Under the pieces are notes generated by a model. That model worked only from the letters and a program-made list of their open reading frames with translations. It had not been told where the DNA came from and searched no databases. Both the position numbers and the translations under genes were made by a program. This document shows positions 1 to 14,099 of a DNA stretch of 64,000 bases, piece by piece. Source of the DNA: Azadirachta indica (lineage: Eukaryota; Streptophyta; Magnoliopsida; Sapindales; Meliaceae); assembly GCA_022749755.1 (NCBI GenBank), contig CM040446.1, positions 2,286,966 through 2,350,965 on the forward strand. Reading direction: 5' to 3'. How positions within the stretch are numbered: the first letter of the stretch is position 1; each line of letters begins with the position of its first letter.

Positions 1-3000
1 TTTCTTTTTAATAATAAATAAATAAATAAGATTCAATGCATCAACTTGTGGGTCCTCCAAATGGGAATTCATTTAGTTTATACAATTAGGGATTTGTACT
101 TATTATTCTTTTCAAGAAAAATGCATAAGTGGACATAAAGGAAAAGAGAGAATAATTATTATTTTAATTTAAAAACCTGAGTTTAAAAAATGTATAAGTT
201 TCTTTATAATGTTGAGTTACATACTTTCTTATTATAATAATGTTTAACATTTTAATATTATAAAAGTATTGTGATTAATACAATAAGATTTATGAACCTA
301 TTTAATAAAAATAAACAAATCATAGTCTTATTTTAAATATATATATAAAATTAAAATAAATACCCAAATAATATAACCTATTACAGAAATATCCATCCAA
401 AATAGAAAGTAGAATCTAGGATTACTACATATTTAAGGTGCTAATCTACATGATTTTGACTTGGATGTTGATTTAAGAGCTTTTTCCCTCTTTTATCTTT
501 ATTTATTTATTTGTTGGCTATTTCATGGGACTGAAAACTGATAGGCTTCTTATTAGTTTTTTCTTTTTTTCTTTTTTTTTTTTTTAGAATCCAAATTTAT
601 AAAATAGCTGTAATATGGGCCAGGTTGATTTCGGGCTAAAGAAAATGGACCCCAAAAATAAATAAATAAATAAATAAATAAATAGGAGTGTACAAAAACC
701 ATAAATCATCCAAGGGTAAGGGAGAATACATTACATTTATATATAACTTTCCTATCACTTCCTTTACAAAAACACTTAGTTTATATTGCCATTAATTATT
801 TTCATCAATTGTCACATTCTTTCTAAAAATGGGAAATAAATAAATATATAATGTGAGGATTAAATGGTATGGATTTTGATGTAATTCAATTCATAATGTT
901 TGAAATAGAAATATAAGAAATAATAAACAAAATGATAGAGAAATGGTAAATAATATCATTTAAATGTCATCGATAATAAAAAGTAGGTATAGGAGATGTA
1001 TTATAAATTCTTAAAACAATACTTATTCTTTCAAGCATAAAAAGTTCTGTATCAAACATAAAGTATTACCTAATATCAAAACCTCTAATTTTTAATTTTA
1101 TAATTATACTGAATAAAGTTATCAATTGTTAAATATGAATGCGATGTTTAATAAATATTGATAATAAAATAAAATTGAGTGCATATTAAATATTTTAATT
1201 GTTATCTATTTAAACTTAACAATTATAAACAAATCTCTAATTCTTTTGGCTTATTATTTGTAATTTTTTTCTTTTCTGTTAATCAATTTTCTTTGAATTA
1301 AAAAAAAAAAGTCTTTCTTTTCATTTATTACCAAACCCACTCATTGCCCACCCTCTTACTTTCACTATTCTTTGCTTACTTTTGGCTCTCTCTCTTTATG
1401 TAATATATATATATATATATATATTTAACTTTATACAACATTTTACATTAATTTTCAACAATTAAATTTATAAATTTTTTTAAGTATTAAAATTAATTTA
1501 ATATATATAATCAATGCATCATTAATATATTTTAATTAATGCATATATATAATCTTTAACTATTCAACAAAAAAATAATACAACAATATATAAATGATGC
1601 AGCAATTAATAATATGATAAAAATTTTTATACATACATATACTAAACTATGCTATAAATAATCCAAAATACTTATCAAATGTCACTTGAATTCCACTAAA
1701 TTTAAGTTTTAATTTTACTCTAATTAAATTTTAAAAAAAAGGCAGATAAGTTTTATGTTAGACCTAAAATCACAAATAATTTAAAAATTGATTCCAATAA
1801 ATTTTGAACAAATTATTGATATTAAAAAAGCACTAATATACTAGTTTATATATATATATATGTATGTATCTGAGTTATTTATTTATAATTTTGGATGTGT
1901 GTAGTTACTCTTGAGTAAGGAACTCTTGATATTACTTTAATTAATTAAGATAAAGTTTAATATATTTATACATATTAATTAAACTTGTATTAATATTTAT
2001 ATAACTTATACAAGTCAATATTAGACACTTAATTTAATATTATCTTTTGTATGTAATTTACTATTAAAAAAATCCTTTAGATTATTAAAAAGTATTTTTA
2101 GTATTAATTAACTTACTAAAAGGAGCCGACAACAATATATAAAAGTATTGTATCAAAATATAATGTTTTTAGTTAATCAAAATGTGGGGTAAGATTAAAG
2201 TTTGACTTGAGGTTTTTATTTATATGATTAAATCAAATTCAAATCAATGCTAATACCTTAAGCTTATTTTATGGGATTTTATGGGATAGAAAGAGTCTTT
2301 TCTAAATAAAAGATATGGGATAGTAATATTTTTGTCCCTAAACACTAAATAAATAATAAATAATTTTACTATTTTCTTAATTTTAACATTTCAGTCCCCA
2401 CTGCTGCACCGCACTACTATAATAGTTTTGAAAAGCAAGGGGCAGTTAAGACTTAAGAGGATACTATAACGATGAGACTAAATTGTAAATATTGATAAGA
2501 GAATGTCCTTATTTGTTATTCTATCAAAAAAAATTTAAGATTACAATTTAAATGTAAGGTGGGGCTATGAAGTTCAAATTTAGAATATTCTCAAACTTTT
2601 GGGCAACTCTTAAATAGACAACTCAAAAGCCCTTCTTTGAGTTGTTTTTAATTAGGTCAAATTAGTATGCATTTAATTATTAATTAATAATATAAAGAAG
2701 AAAAATCAATTCCTATATATATGTGTCCAAACAATATTTGGTTCAAGAATGAATCAAATTGAATTTGTCACCAATATTTAATTAATATTTTTAATTAAAA
2801 TTTATTGGTTCTTTACATCACTTTTAGTTAGTTGTTTTCACACATAGAAGAAAATTCAAAAGGGAATAATTAAATAATTAAAATCGTATATATAGTCAAA
2901 TTTAAGTTTGATAAATGATAAATTATTATTTAGGTTCAAATGAGTTGACAATGAAAATGATAGTTTGGTTTATATATTATCATGTAACAAAAATTTTAAA

Positions 3001-5740
3001 ATTAAAAACTTATTCATTTTAAGTGATATTTTAAATTAAATTATAAATTATGTCAAATAAAATTTGCAATATTCATCAATTTTAAGATGATAAATTCTAC
3101 CTATTAAATTAGTAGAATTGTACTATGCATATAATTTTTTTAGTTAAACAAATATTTTTACATAAATTGACATTCCATTATTATATTATCTTTACATACT
3201 TTACATCAATTACTTTTATTTATATAATTAAATTTTTGTGTTTTTACTTGTTCATTATACATGATAATTTGTATAAATTATATACATATCACAAAAATTT
3301 TGTATTATTATTTCTTATCTTATCTCTTAATCTTTAGTTTTCAGTGTTAAGAGTTAAACAACTTGCACTAGCAACATCAACATGAATCCAATTATGTCAC
3401 ATATAATTTATTTATTTATTTCTTATAGTTTACTCATTCTTTCTATTTTTTATTTGTTTTATAGTTTACTCATTCCTTCTTCTTTTTTAATGGAAAATAA
3501 TATTAAATACCACTTAAATAATATTCCTAATTATGACTTTCAAATTCTTTTTAGAAAATTATTGCTTAATTAATTTTAAAAAGTTGGCAACTCATTAATT
3601 GTTTCTTCCTCTAGAAAAACAGAATTGCTTCAAAAACAAGAAGATAAGTCCCAATTCCCTTTCTGTTGATAGAGATATATATATATATTATTTTGCTATT
3701 TGCTTTAATTTTTTTTTTTTGTATTTGTCAACAATTGAAATTATTAAATTAAAACATTTCTTTTTAATTAATCAATAAATTAAAATAATTTACTTTTTAT
3801 TTTACACCATGAAAATAAAACACACTCCTATTATAATAATAAAAAATCACTTAATTTAGTTTTAAATGCATTAATCAATTCTCGAAGATGCAACAATAAA
3901 TCTAAAAATTATTTCATCAAATATATTCTTTGAATTCTTTTTTTTAACTTAAAAGATATAAATTAAATAGTTGATAGTTATGGATTCAATGACTCCACGT
4001 ATAATTTCTCTTATCATTCTCCACTTCACGAAAGATATAATTAAGAATTATAATCAAATTTATTTATAACAATTCAAAAGATTGTTTTAGTATGTATAAT
4101 TTAGTTTTCAATATTTTGATAACACTTCTTTCTTCTTTTATGAAAATTAAATTCAATTTCAAGATTGGGATGAGCATAGTGGTCCAAATATGAGCAACCG
4201 TTTGATTTTTAATTAATATTGTATAGGTCTAGAAATTTTAAATGCAAGCTAAGTTTAGGTCTTGCAAATTTACAACTCTAAATGTTTTTAATTAATATTT
4301 TGGTTGTGGAGATTTAATGCATTTTCAGTTCTTGTAGAGACAATGTTTATAGTATTTAAAAGAAATTAATCATCAAACTATAACAAGAATTTAATTTTTT
4401 TATGGTGTGATTTTTCCTCTTATACTTCATTGAATAATAATTTTATTAATAAAAATTAATTGAAAATACTACATATTTTTTAAATATTACGATTTAATAT
4501 GCAAAAGTTGAAATGTATATTAATATAATGATATTCTATCATAAATTTGTTTGACACTGTCTACAAAAATCAGAAATAATAAAATATTAAACGAGTAAAT
4601 ATATATCACATAAAAAAGTATTTTTATATGCATTTCATTTTTTATATGACTTAATATATTTATATCACGTCAATTTATTAAAATTTTTATAAGTTAGAGG
4701 TTTAATTGGTTTAAAGAAGTTTCTCAAATAAAAAAAATTCCTAATCAAAATTGTGAAATTTATTTTTATTTTTTTTTTTTTTGGTTGAAAATGATTATCT
4801 AAACCTTATTATAGCCTTAGAGTTTAAGAAAATAGAAAAAAAAAAAGTGGGATAAAATATGACCCACAACAACTCACAATCAAACTTATACAACGTGTGA
4901 AATCTTATTATTCATTTACACGTTTTAATCTCATCATTAAAGTAATCTTTTTCTTTGTTCTCAATCATTGATCATAATCACTATTTTGCAAGGTAATCCT
5001 TCATTATTAATAAATAAATATAAAAATGACTTCATAATTTGATAACTTTAAATATAATATTATGCTAATTAGATTACACAATCAAATATAATTATTCTAC
5101 ATCATAACTTAAATCAAAAGCTTCACGGGTTCATCTTATTACAAGATATAAAAATTTATCACATATTTTATAATAATATAGTTTACATTTTTTTTTCTCA
5201 TCTTAATAAATTTTCTCTCTCTAATACCACACTAAAAAATTTTACCAAGTAAAATAATTAGCACCTACAATTTTCGTATGTTAATATTATTAAAATTTAT
5301 CGAAAATATAAAAAAAATCAATTATATACTTATACAGAAGTAAAACTAAATTTTTATATTTTACCTCTTAATTTCTAGGTTCCAAATAAAATCTTAACAC
5401 ACAATAATTCTAATACATATCAATACAAATTACAAATTAAAAATTTAAAATATTAGAATTTTGATTTAAAACAATTTGTTGAAGAAATTTAATTTCTTTA
5501 TTGTATTTTTCTTCAAACTATTTTTTTTAAATTAAAAAATTATTTTAATTGGCTTAACAAGTTTGGGAACATTAAAAACTAAAAAAATACACTTTTTTTT
5601 TCATCCAACGACAATAACAATAAACAAAATAAATAAAACAAAAATACTGAATACAAATTAGTTTCGCTAATTACAAATTAAGAGACAAAGTTAGTGTATA
5701 ATTAAAAATTGGTGGCGCGAAAATAACGTCCTGCTTCTGA
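1..5740. other. AT-rich intergenic spacer, no gene recognised
   Basis: The stretch is strongly A+T rich, with many poly-A, poly-T and short AT tracts, among them an (AAAT)n tract near 655-684 and an (AT)n tract near 1403-1425. The two short open frames near 3125-3337 and 3382-3573 encode only Phe/Ile/Leu/Tyr-rich low-complexity peptides and match no family I know. I see no convincing tRNA, rRNA or transposase. The right end, from about 5700, becomes C/T rich and passes into the AUG8-like transcription unit. Confidence 0.7.
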
Positions 5741-5749
5741 CTGCATGTC

Positions 5750-7943
5750 TCCTTTCTCAAGTCTCAAACTGAATAACCGCCTCTCAGATTTCAATTCCTT
5801 TTTCTCTCTCTCCCGTTAAACCGATCAGATTTGCTCTCTCGCCGGAATATTCTCCCTCCGATCGCCTCTCTGCTCTGTTTCTCCGACGAATCTTATCTCG
5901 TTTCGATTTCCTGAGAATTAAAAAAAAAGTTTGAAACATTATTCGTTAATTGGGGTTTTCTGATTCATTGTTCTGCGTTTTTAGTAATTGCAGGAATTCG
6001 GTGTCGTAGAAAGGTATGCATTCGTTTTCTGTTTTTTAATCTTTATTTTTTGGAGAGTTATCTTGATTTTCTGTTTTTATTTTGGCAATTTTCCTCATAA
6101 AAAAGTTTAAAAATTCTTTTTTTAAGGAAAAAAAATTCCCTTTTATGGCCTTTTTTTTTTAAAAAAATGAAATTTCTCTTGCCACTGTTTTTTATTTTTT
6201 TGCTTAAATAATGAACTGATTAGAAATGATTATTTATAAAAAGCTTGATATTTTTCGATACAATTTGCATATAAATTAGTATAATATTTGATTCAATGAC
6301 CTGTCTTTCTTTCTGTGTCTGTTTGTGCAATTTCTGAGAGAGATTTACGTGAACAGTTTGATCGCTGTACATGTATTGAGTATCGAGACATAAACCTGCG
6401 AAAGCACAGAACAATTATTTGTCTTAGAAATTTATTTTCATAAATTCCCTTTTTAATCTCCATTTAAATCCAAAATTAAATGATAATCTTTATCTGGGTT
6501 CATCGATGTTCGTTCCTCAATTTCGAAATAAAAATACTCAGATGGTCAAATCATAAAATAATTTAAAATTCACATAGAGATGCTTGTAAAAATCATTTTT
6601 TTTTTTGTACTATGTTATTTACTTTTTTTTTAAGTTAAATTAATGTAAATTTTGCACTGTTTATTCATGGGGATGGACAATGATCTTCTTAGCACGTGGT
6701 CCTCCATGTCTGTTCCCATATCCCCAAGAACATTAGCACCTGCAATTTCAATCTTCTAATAATAATTTATCTTAAAATAATTTGCTTTTGCACACAAACC
6801 ACATTATTTCTACTTTTTATTTACACAGTAAAAATTCATCATCTTTTTACCATTAGATTAGCAAAACAAGCATAATTCAGTGCAAATTTTGTGTTTCTAC
6901 AACGACTGTAATTTCTTACAGATCTCTCATTTTGTTTGGTTCTGATAAAAATCTTTGATCATCAATGAAAAATACTATTTTTACATTTTTCTCCTTGTAG
7001 GTGTGATGTATATATATATATATATATATATATTTGAGATCACTTTCATTGAATTCTCTTTCATGGAAAAGAGTGGGGGCTGATTTTGAGTGAGAGGAGT
7101 GAACCCCATTTTTGCCAGCCAAGCCGACCATGGCATTCCCGTGAGAGGGACAAAAGGGAAATACACAGAGAAAATGAAAAAGAAAGAAAAATAAAAAATG
7201 CATATATATTAAACAGAGCCAGAAGTCTCTTATAAGTCTTAGTTATTTCTTATCCTACGCGCACATCTTTCTGTCTATCCTACAACTTCCCCAACAACAA
7301 CAAAGTTCATTTTCTAGTCTTCCTCTTCTTCTACTTTTTTTTTTCTCAGGGAAACCACTGCAAATGCAATATATTTTGTGGGGTTGTGCTTGTTAGGGGC
7401 AAAAACCAAAAGTAATTTCTAGCCATGACCGTTACTGCACGTTTTGACACTGTCCGCAAATTTCTGTGACCCATTGTTGTCCCAAATGTTGTTGTTTTAT
7501 CACACTGTAATATCAACTTCCTTGCAATGGCCTGATCTGCTGCGATTTGGGCTGTTCTTGATGAAAAAACAATATTTATTTTTTATTGTTTGTTGTAATT
7601 CCCAAATTTATCTTCAATCAGATCTGGGTTGCTGCAAAGATGTAATCTTTTTTTCTTTTGCTTTCCTCAGTTTTTTTCTTCTTTTTTTTTTCTTTATCGG
7701 TTTGTTAATCATTATTCTTTGCTTTTTCTGTTGCCATTCTGTAAGTATCTTACTTTTGATTGTGTTAATTTTGTGGCAGATTTATTGCAGAGAAAAGAAT
7801 CTTCTTTTTGAACGCCTGGTGTAAAACATTATTCCTCCGAAATGTGGGATATATGATTGCCAGCCAAGGCTGTAAAAAATGTGGTTTAGTTTAGTTTTCT
7901 GAAAAAGATTTCCATCAATGTGGTCTAATTTGGATAGTGTTTG
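5750..7943 (+). promoter_or_regulatory. 5' leader of the AUG8-like gene with leader intron
   Basis: From about 5750 the base composition changes to the CT-rich tracts typical of plant 5' UTRs. A good donor (AAG followed by gtatgc) lies at 6014, so the first leader exon is probably about 5750-6013 and an intron of roughly 1.3-1.8 kb follows. I cannot place the acceptor with certainty; candidates are TTTCTCAG near 7349 and TGTGGCAG near 7780. If the segment around 7425 is retained, it has a short upstream ORF (ATG at 7425, 14 codons). A (TA)n tract lies at 7009-7033. The leader boundaries are inferred. Confidence 0.5.
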
Positions 7944-10900
7944 ATGGATGTATGTGAATCACAGCGAGCATTGCACAAGCAGACACCAACGGATACTACA
8001 AGACCACCTTTGGTTCCAGCTGAGAAGAACAATGCACTCAATACAGCGTCCATTCGCCGTCCTCGAACAAGAGAGGTTAGTTCTAGGTACAAATCACCTT
8101 CTCGATCAGCTGCTGCTTCTACTCCTAGGCGTTGCCCGTCCCCAAACCTTACAAGAACTTTACCTTTTTCACATGCTCCATTGGGTGCGAAGAGGGCGGT
8201 TTCAGCTGAGAGAAAGCGCCCCTCAACACCACCATCACCACCTCGTCCATCAACACCTGTTCATGAGTCATCTGTAGATACACATTTGCCACCTAGAAGG
8301 TTAAGTACTGGTGGCCGTTTACCTGAAAGTTTATGGCCTTCTACAATGAGAAGTCTCAGCGTATCTTTTCAGTCAGATACAATTTCAATTCCTGTAAGTA
8401 AGAAGGAAAAACCAGTTCCTAATGTTTCCTTGGATCGCACCTTGAGACCGTCATCTAATGTGGCTCATAAGCAGGCTGAAACGCCTAATACTTTATCAAG
8501 GAAGCCTACACCAGAGAGAAAAAGGAGTCCACTTAAAGGCAAGAATGCTCCTGATCAATCAGAGAATTCTAAACCAATTGATGGTTTACATACCAGATTG
8601 ATAGATCAGCATCGATGGCCTAGTAGAATTGGCGGGAAGGTATCTTCCAGTTTGTTGGCCAAAAGTGCAGATCTTGCAGATAAGATCGTTAGAAGCTCAG
8701 GTCCATCAGTTCAGGGAATTGGGTTATCTTCCTTAAGGAGAATTCCTACTTCTGATGCTGGTTTCAGTAGACCTTTACAGAAATCTGCTAGTGATGCTGG
8801 TACAAGGTTGTTATCTATTGATGAAATTGGCAGAGTAGGGTCTGGGGCAAAGTCAATTGATGATAATTCAATGCGGGCGTCGGGACCTTACAAGCTTATT
8901 CCTTCGAGTTCAGCAGAGAGATCAACATTAGCAACTCCTGCAGCTAGATCTCAATCATTGCCTACTCCCGGATCACGGCCTCCATCACCAAGTAGGACCT
9001 CAGTTTTATCATCCTCTAGAGGTGTCAGTCCATCTCGGGCAAGACCATCAACTCCTCCTCCAAGAGGAGTCAGTCCATCTCGGATAAGGTCATCAACTAC
9101 TGCTAGTCAGTCCAACAGCTCAACTTCTGTGCTCAGTTTTATAGCAGATTTTAAAAAGGGGAAGAAAAGTGCAACCTACATAGATGATGCTCATCAACTA
9201 CGGTTGCTATACAATAGATATTTGCAGTGGCGATTTGCAAATGCCAGAGCGGAGGCTGTACTTTTTATTCAGAAACTGACAGCCGAGGTAGAATTCTATC
9301 TGTATGAAACAACCATATATGTCAGGCGTTTAAAAATTTTTTCCATAAACTCTATTATGTAAATGGTCATGGCATAAAAGGAAATTGTTGGAAAAGAGAC
9401 AAATGGCTAGCTGTTAAATTTATATGTAAGAATGAATTATTCCTTAGCTGATGGTTTTGTCATTTATGGGTCACTTTTATCATATTGAAGGAAAATTGGA
9501 TAATTACTTCTTGTAATTTTTAAATTTTTTATTTGTAACGCATGATTTGTGTTTAGTTGTTTAGAAATGAAAGCAAGATAGTACTCCTTTCTACAACATG
9601 CCAAATTTATTTTGAGAAATCTTCATTTGATGGTGCAGGAAACTCTATATAATGTCTGGGACACTACTTTAAGCCTGTGGGATTCAGTAATTAAGAAAAG
9701 GATCAATCTCGAACAACTGAAGCTGGAACTTAAGTTAAACTCAGTTTTGAACAATCAAGTAATGCCTCTCCTCCTTTGATGCTATAGTTTATCATTTGCA
9801 CTTAATTGGTTGCATTGATCTCTTGGCAAGCTTTTGCACATTTGATGTTAAACACATATTGTAATCTATTTCCAGTCCCATGACACATTGCTCGTTTGAT
9901 ATACTAATATGTTTTGTGCTTCAGAACATTCAAGGTAGTAGAATTTAGCCATATTAAGGGAAAGCAAAATTTAGGCTCTTCTTATTAATAGATGTCCAGT
10001 TGATAATTTTAAGCTGGTAAGATTTTATCGTGGCCATTATTAAATAATAAAGATTTGCTATAATCCATCCTATTTTGCACAAATACGGAAGGGTAGCTTA
10101 AAGTTGCTCTCAGGTGTCCAACATGTAATTTTTATTCAGACATATGTTTGAACCAAGTGTGTTGGAAGCTGTGGAAGTTGTGGATGTTAATGAGATCTAG
10201 TTGCATCTTACATTGGGATGCCTCAAGATCTTTGTATAGATGAATGCAAGTCAGCTCTGAGAATTAACAGTCTACCTATATCAACTTCCACGTGTAGAAG
10301 TAAATGAGTTTAGAATATGATACTTCTTGAATTGATACCATCCCAACTGGCTATAGGAACTTGAATGCTTATGAAAGAATTGAAAACAAGAGGTGTGGTG
10401 TTTGGTTAACTGAGAATTATTGAGAAGCAGTTGTCTTAAACTTGAATGTTGATGAAGTTCTTGTTGAAGAGAAATATCACTGATCTTCATATTGCTGGGG
10501 AGAATCATGGACACCCATTCTTCTGCTATTCCCACATGTGTTTTAATCTTTAGACCTTGAATCAGTAAAAAGGCTTCCATCAAGGTTCATATTTCATTTT
10601 AAGGGACATGTATTCTGGAGAAGCAACCCAATCAATAACCAAAGCGATGTCAAATTTTCTATGTTAATGTGCCATGGGCAGTTTGTTTCAGAGCTCCAGA
10701 GAAGATGCCCAGCTTACGTGGAAATGGTAGTAAATGACTATCATTCACCTGAGCATAATAGTTTTCCTCTTTTTGTTCAAGTTGTCAATAATTATGTGAT
10801 GCATGATACATCTGCTGGATGTTGAGTTTTACGTTGTGAAAGGAAGTATTCTGTAGGTTGGAATCAGTTTGCTGTGATACCAACCCATTTAATTCTGATT

Positions 10901-13265
10901 TACACTGTGAGAAACATATATATGGTTATGAGAAAACAGCACAGTTTATTTTAGTTTTAATCACAATCAATTCAGCAACAAAAGGAACCCAAGACCACAT
11001 GTCTACTGCAATGAGAAAATTTGTACCAGCTTATTTTATGTTTTATCTATGTGCATCTATTTGTTACCATATAAGTAGTTATTTGATGCCACTGTCTAAT
11101 TCTTTGCGTCAACCACAATATCAGATGGCCTACCTTGATGATTGGGCTTCCCTTGAAAGAGATCATATCAGTTCTTTATCTGCGGTTGTAGAAGATTTAG
11201 AGGCAAGCACTGTTCGTGTCCCACTAACTGGAGGAGCAGGGGTAATTTCAGTTTTTTTGGGTAATTAGAACTAACATCCAATATAAGAATCTTGGCATCA
11301 TTATTGGTTTATTCTTTTACAGGCAGACATTGAATCTTTAAAAGCTGCTGTTTGCTCAGCTGTTGATGTGATGCAGGCAATGGGATCCTCCATATATACC
11401 TTTCTATCAAGGGTGAGATATTCCGATTCTATTCAATCATGCTGTAATTTTTGGTGGTTGTATGACAAAGACAGCCCGGTCTTCTTAGATTGTTAGTTTC
11501 AGTGGAATAATATTTTTATAACACGTTTTAATAATCAAAATGTTAGACATGCATTATTTGTGTTGTTCTGTCCACATAACTCATTCAACCTTTTTCAGAA
11601 ACCTTTTTCTATATATCAGCACTATATCTCAAATGAAAATTTTCTCAATTGTTCATTCTATTCCATAACATCATTTAAGATTCATAAAATTAGGATACAA
11701 ATGCCTACATGATATTAGGTGCCTAGCTACTAGCTGCCAGAGGTAAAGGACTATAATTCTTCTGTGTTTTATTGTTGAGACCTGTTGTTTGAGACCATTG
11801 TTTTTATGTTTGATCCGTGACCTTTTCTTGTTGAGAAATGAATTTCTTGCCATTTCTTGATCTTTCATATCTCATGAAAGCCAGTTAAGGAAAATTTTAT
11901 TTCTAGCACTGCATTTCTTTAATCCTTACACAAACTTCAGACTCTGATGTTAAATGCATTTATTTCATGAATAAGCTTTTGTACATATATCTGTAATCCT
12001 GGTGCTTAACTCCCTTTTTGTGGCATTAACTTTTGTAGGCGGAGGTCATGAATGGTTTAGTTTCTGAACTAGCTGTTATAGCAGCACAGGAGAAAATAAA
12101 GCTGGATGAGTGTGAAGCTCTCTTGGCTTCAACAGCAGCTATGCAGGTGAGAATGATGCCTACACGAAAAGGTTGATCTTGAATTGATGAGCTTATAATA
12201 AATACTTATGTGTTACATGATACTATTTTGAAAAGGTATTTTAAGCTTTCGAGTTATGGTGTCGTAATGTGACATTGGAGTCAGCTTATTCAACAGGTCT
12301 TCTGTTCAAATCCTTCATCTTATTAAACTAAAGTATAACCATAATATATTGGGTCTGTGTTTGGGTCAAGATTTGTGTTTAACTTAACACCTATTGATTT
12401 TAAGTTTGTTTGAATTCATGTGACTAGTTCGTTGGTGTGGTTGACAAAACATAAACGTAAACCAAATCCCTCCCTTACTCTGATGTGAGCAGAATTTGAA
12501 CCCCAAGTCTCTTGCACCATCCAAAAAGACTTTGGTTTCCCTGGCAAGTCGCTCAACAAAGTAATAAGTTCTTCTAATTCTGGAAGGCTCATTTAATGTC
12601 ATATGGGATCCAATAGACATCTTAGATCTAGTTATTCATTGACTTGACATGCTAGAGCATGTTTGCCGTTCAGACTCTGCTACTCCCTTTTGTCTGTTCT
12701 GGGTTGTCCTGAAGACACTCTTTTAAGTCCAAAAATCCAGTCTGATCCATTCTATTGATTGTTTCAAAGCAAGCTTGTCTGACATCTGTTTTTTTTCACC
12801 TATATAATTCCTGGTGGGGCTTCTGTGACCGTACAGTTACATACTTGAGACTTGCTCATTTCAATTATACGATATGGTTGAGGGCTGGAAATCTTAACCT
12901 GGTTAGGTATTTAATTGCTTGGGGCCAATATGCAGGCTGTCATTTGCTTCACTATTCCCTCCCTCATGTGCCCATTAGTCCTTTGTCATGTAGCCATTCA
13001 ATTTTGTTACACGTGTCCAAAAACACAGCGTCTCCTATCAAACTTTGCTGGCCAAGTTCACATCATTCCTGACATAGCTTTAAAACAAAGTTAACTTTTG
13101 TATGCTTCTGCATAAAATTATCTGCATCTTCATGCATAATTCTACTTGTTTATCAAAATCTATCTCGGATTAATTTGATTGCTTTTGGGCATCATGGAAC
13201 AGGTAGAGGAATACAGCCTTAGGACTCATCTTATACAAAGAAAACAAACTTTGGAGAAGGATTGA
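7944..13265 (+). CDS. AUG8: QWRF-motif protein, AUGMIN subunit 8-like
   Basis: Six coding exons: 7944-9287, 9639-9758, 11125-11241, 11323-11412, 12039-12146 and 13203-13265. All junctions are phase 0 with GT-AG borders, giving 613 residues. The N-terminal two thirds is basic and Ser/Pro/Arg rich, with repeated SPSR-type motifs, as in plant microtubule-binding QWRF proteins. The signature QWRF lies at residues 428-431 at the end of exon 1. The C-terminal exons encode a helical region ([12 protein letters not shown]) typical of the family. AUG8 is known as a microtubule-binding subunit of the augmin complex, which recruits gamma-tubulin for branching nucleation. Start: the ATG at 7944 gives the family-like MDVCE N-terminus; the TTG just before it is not used. 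The neighbouring MEF29-like gene matches the Arabidopsis pair At4g30710/At4g30700, which favours AUG8 over the paralogues SCO3 and EDE1. Confidence 0.87.
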
Positions 13266-14099
13266 GCAGCAGTACATTCTAACCAGCTGCTGATATGCTA
13301 ACAAATTTACCACTGTCACTTAAACAGAGGATAAAAACGATGCTTGCTTGGGCCTCTCTCAGTAAATGTAAATTTGATTCTTTTTTTTATTTAACTTTGT
13401 TGGGATTTTCTTCATTTTTTTAATTTATTTTCCTTTTTTTTTTTTATTTTTCAAGATTAAGCTATCGGCTCAATCCAATGTTAGGTGTAATTTTTGTATC
13501 ATGGATATGAACAGAAAAATGCAACAGAAAGTAAAGAATTGAATGAATCCAATGTAGGAGCAAAAGTTTCAGGTAAAGGAAGAAAATTTAGCTGTTCAAT
13601 TCTCTTGTATATTCTCACTGATGCAAACTCTCAATAAGTTGTACGTCTTGTTGTAAATGATTAAGATGCTTTGTTGGTATTATCATTTAAATAAGCAAGA
13701 TATGTAAAATGAATGAAAAAAAAAATGAAGAGTTTGAACTCGGTTCACAGTAAAAATGTAGAGATGTCTTTAATTATATAAAACATAATTTAATATGACC
13801 AAAATTTTTTTTGTAAAGAAAAAAATCAGCTATGCATATTATTTTTCGATCAAGATAATAGAAAACTTTGTACTTACGCACTTCAAAAACCATTGTCAAT
13901 TATTTAATAGGGGTACTAGTATTCGGGTCCCTAATTCTTTATATTTTCGCAAATAAATACATAATTTATTTATTTATAACAAAGAGGTCCCTAATAAATG
14001 ATAATTAGTAGTAATCTATGCTTGAAAAGACAAAAATACTTTTAGAACTTAATCAAATGAACCGTAAACGAAACGACAGCGCACTGGTGTTTAATACTT
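13266..14099. other. Intergenic: AUG8 3' UTR and MEF29-like upstream region
   Basis: This 0.8 kb gap holds the AUG8-like 3' UTR, with T-rich tracts around 13380-13450, and the promoter of the PPR gene. A segment at about 13910-13993 resembles the left end of the small inverted-repeat element at 54374-54565; they share the ataacaaagaggtccct block. No other gene is visible. Confidence 0.6.

Noticed and set aside
3125..3573. Two short open frames in the left AT-rich spacer
   Set aside because: They encode Phe/Ile/Tyr-rich low-complexity peptides with no domain, expected by chance in AT-rich DNA.
7064..7160. GC-richer island considered as a microRNA precursor
   Set aside because: I could not fold it into a convincing hairpin and it matches no conserved plant miRNA that I know.
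6916..7203. Open frame on the minus strand with an (IY)n run
   Set aside because: Its repeats come from a (TA)n microsatellite inside the likely leader intron of the AUG8-like gene; no homology is recognised.
7941..7943. TTG at 7941 as start of the AUG8-like protein
   Set aside because: Nuclear plant genes rarely start at TTG, and the next codon is an ATG giving the family-like MDVCE start.
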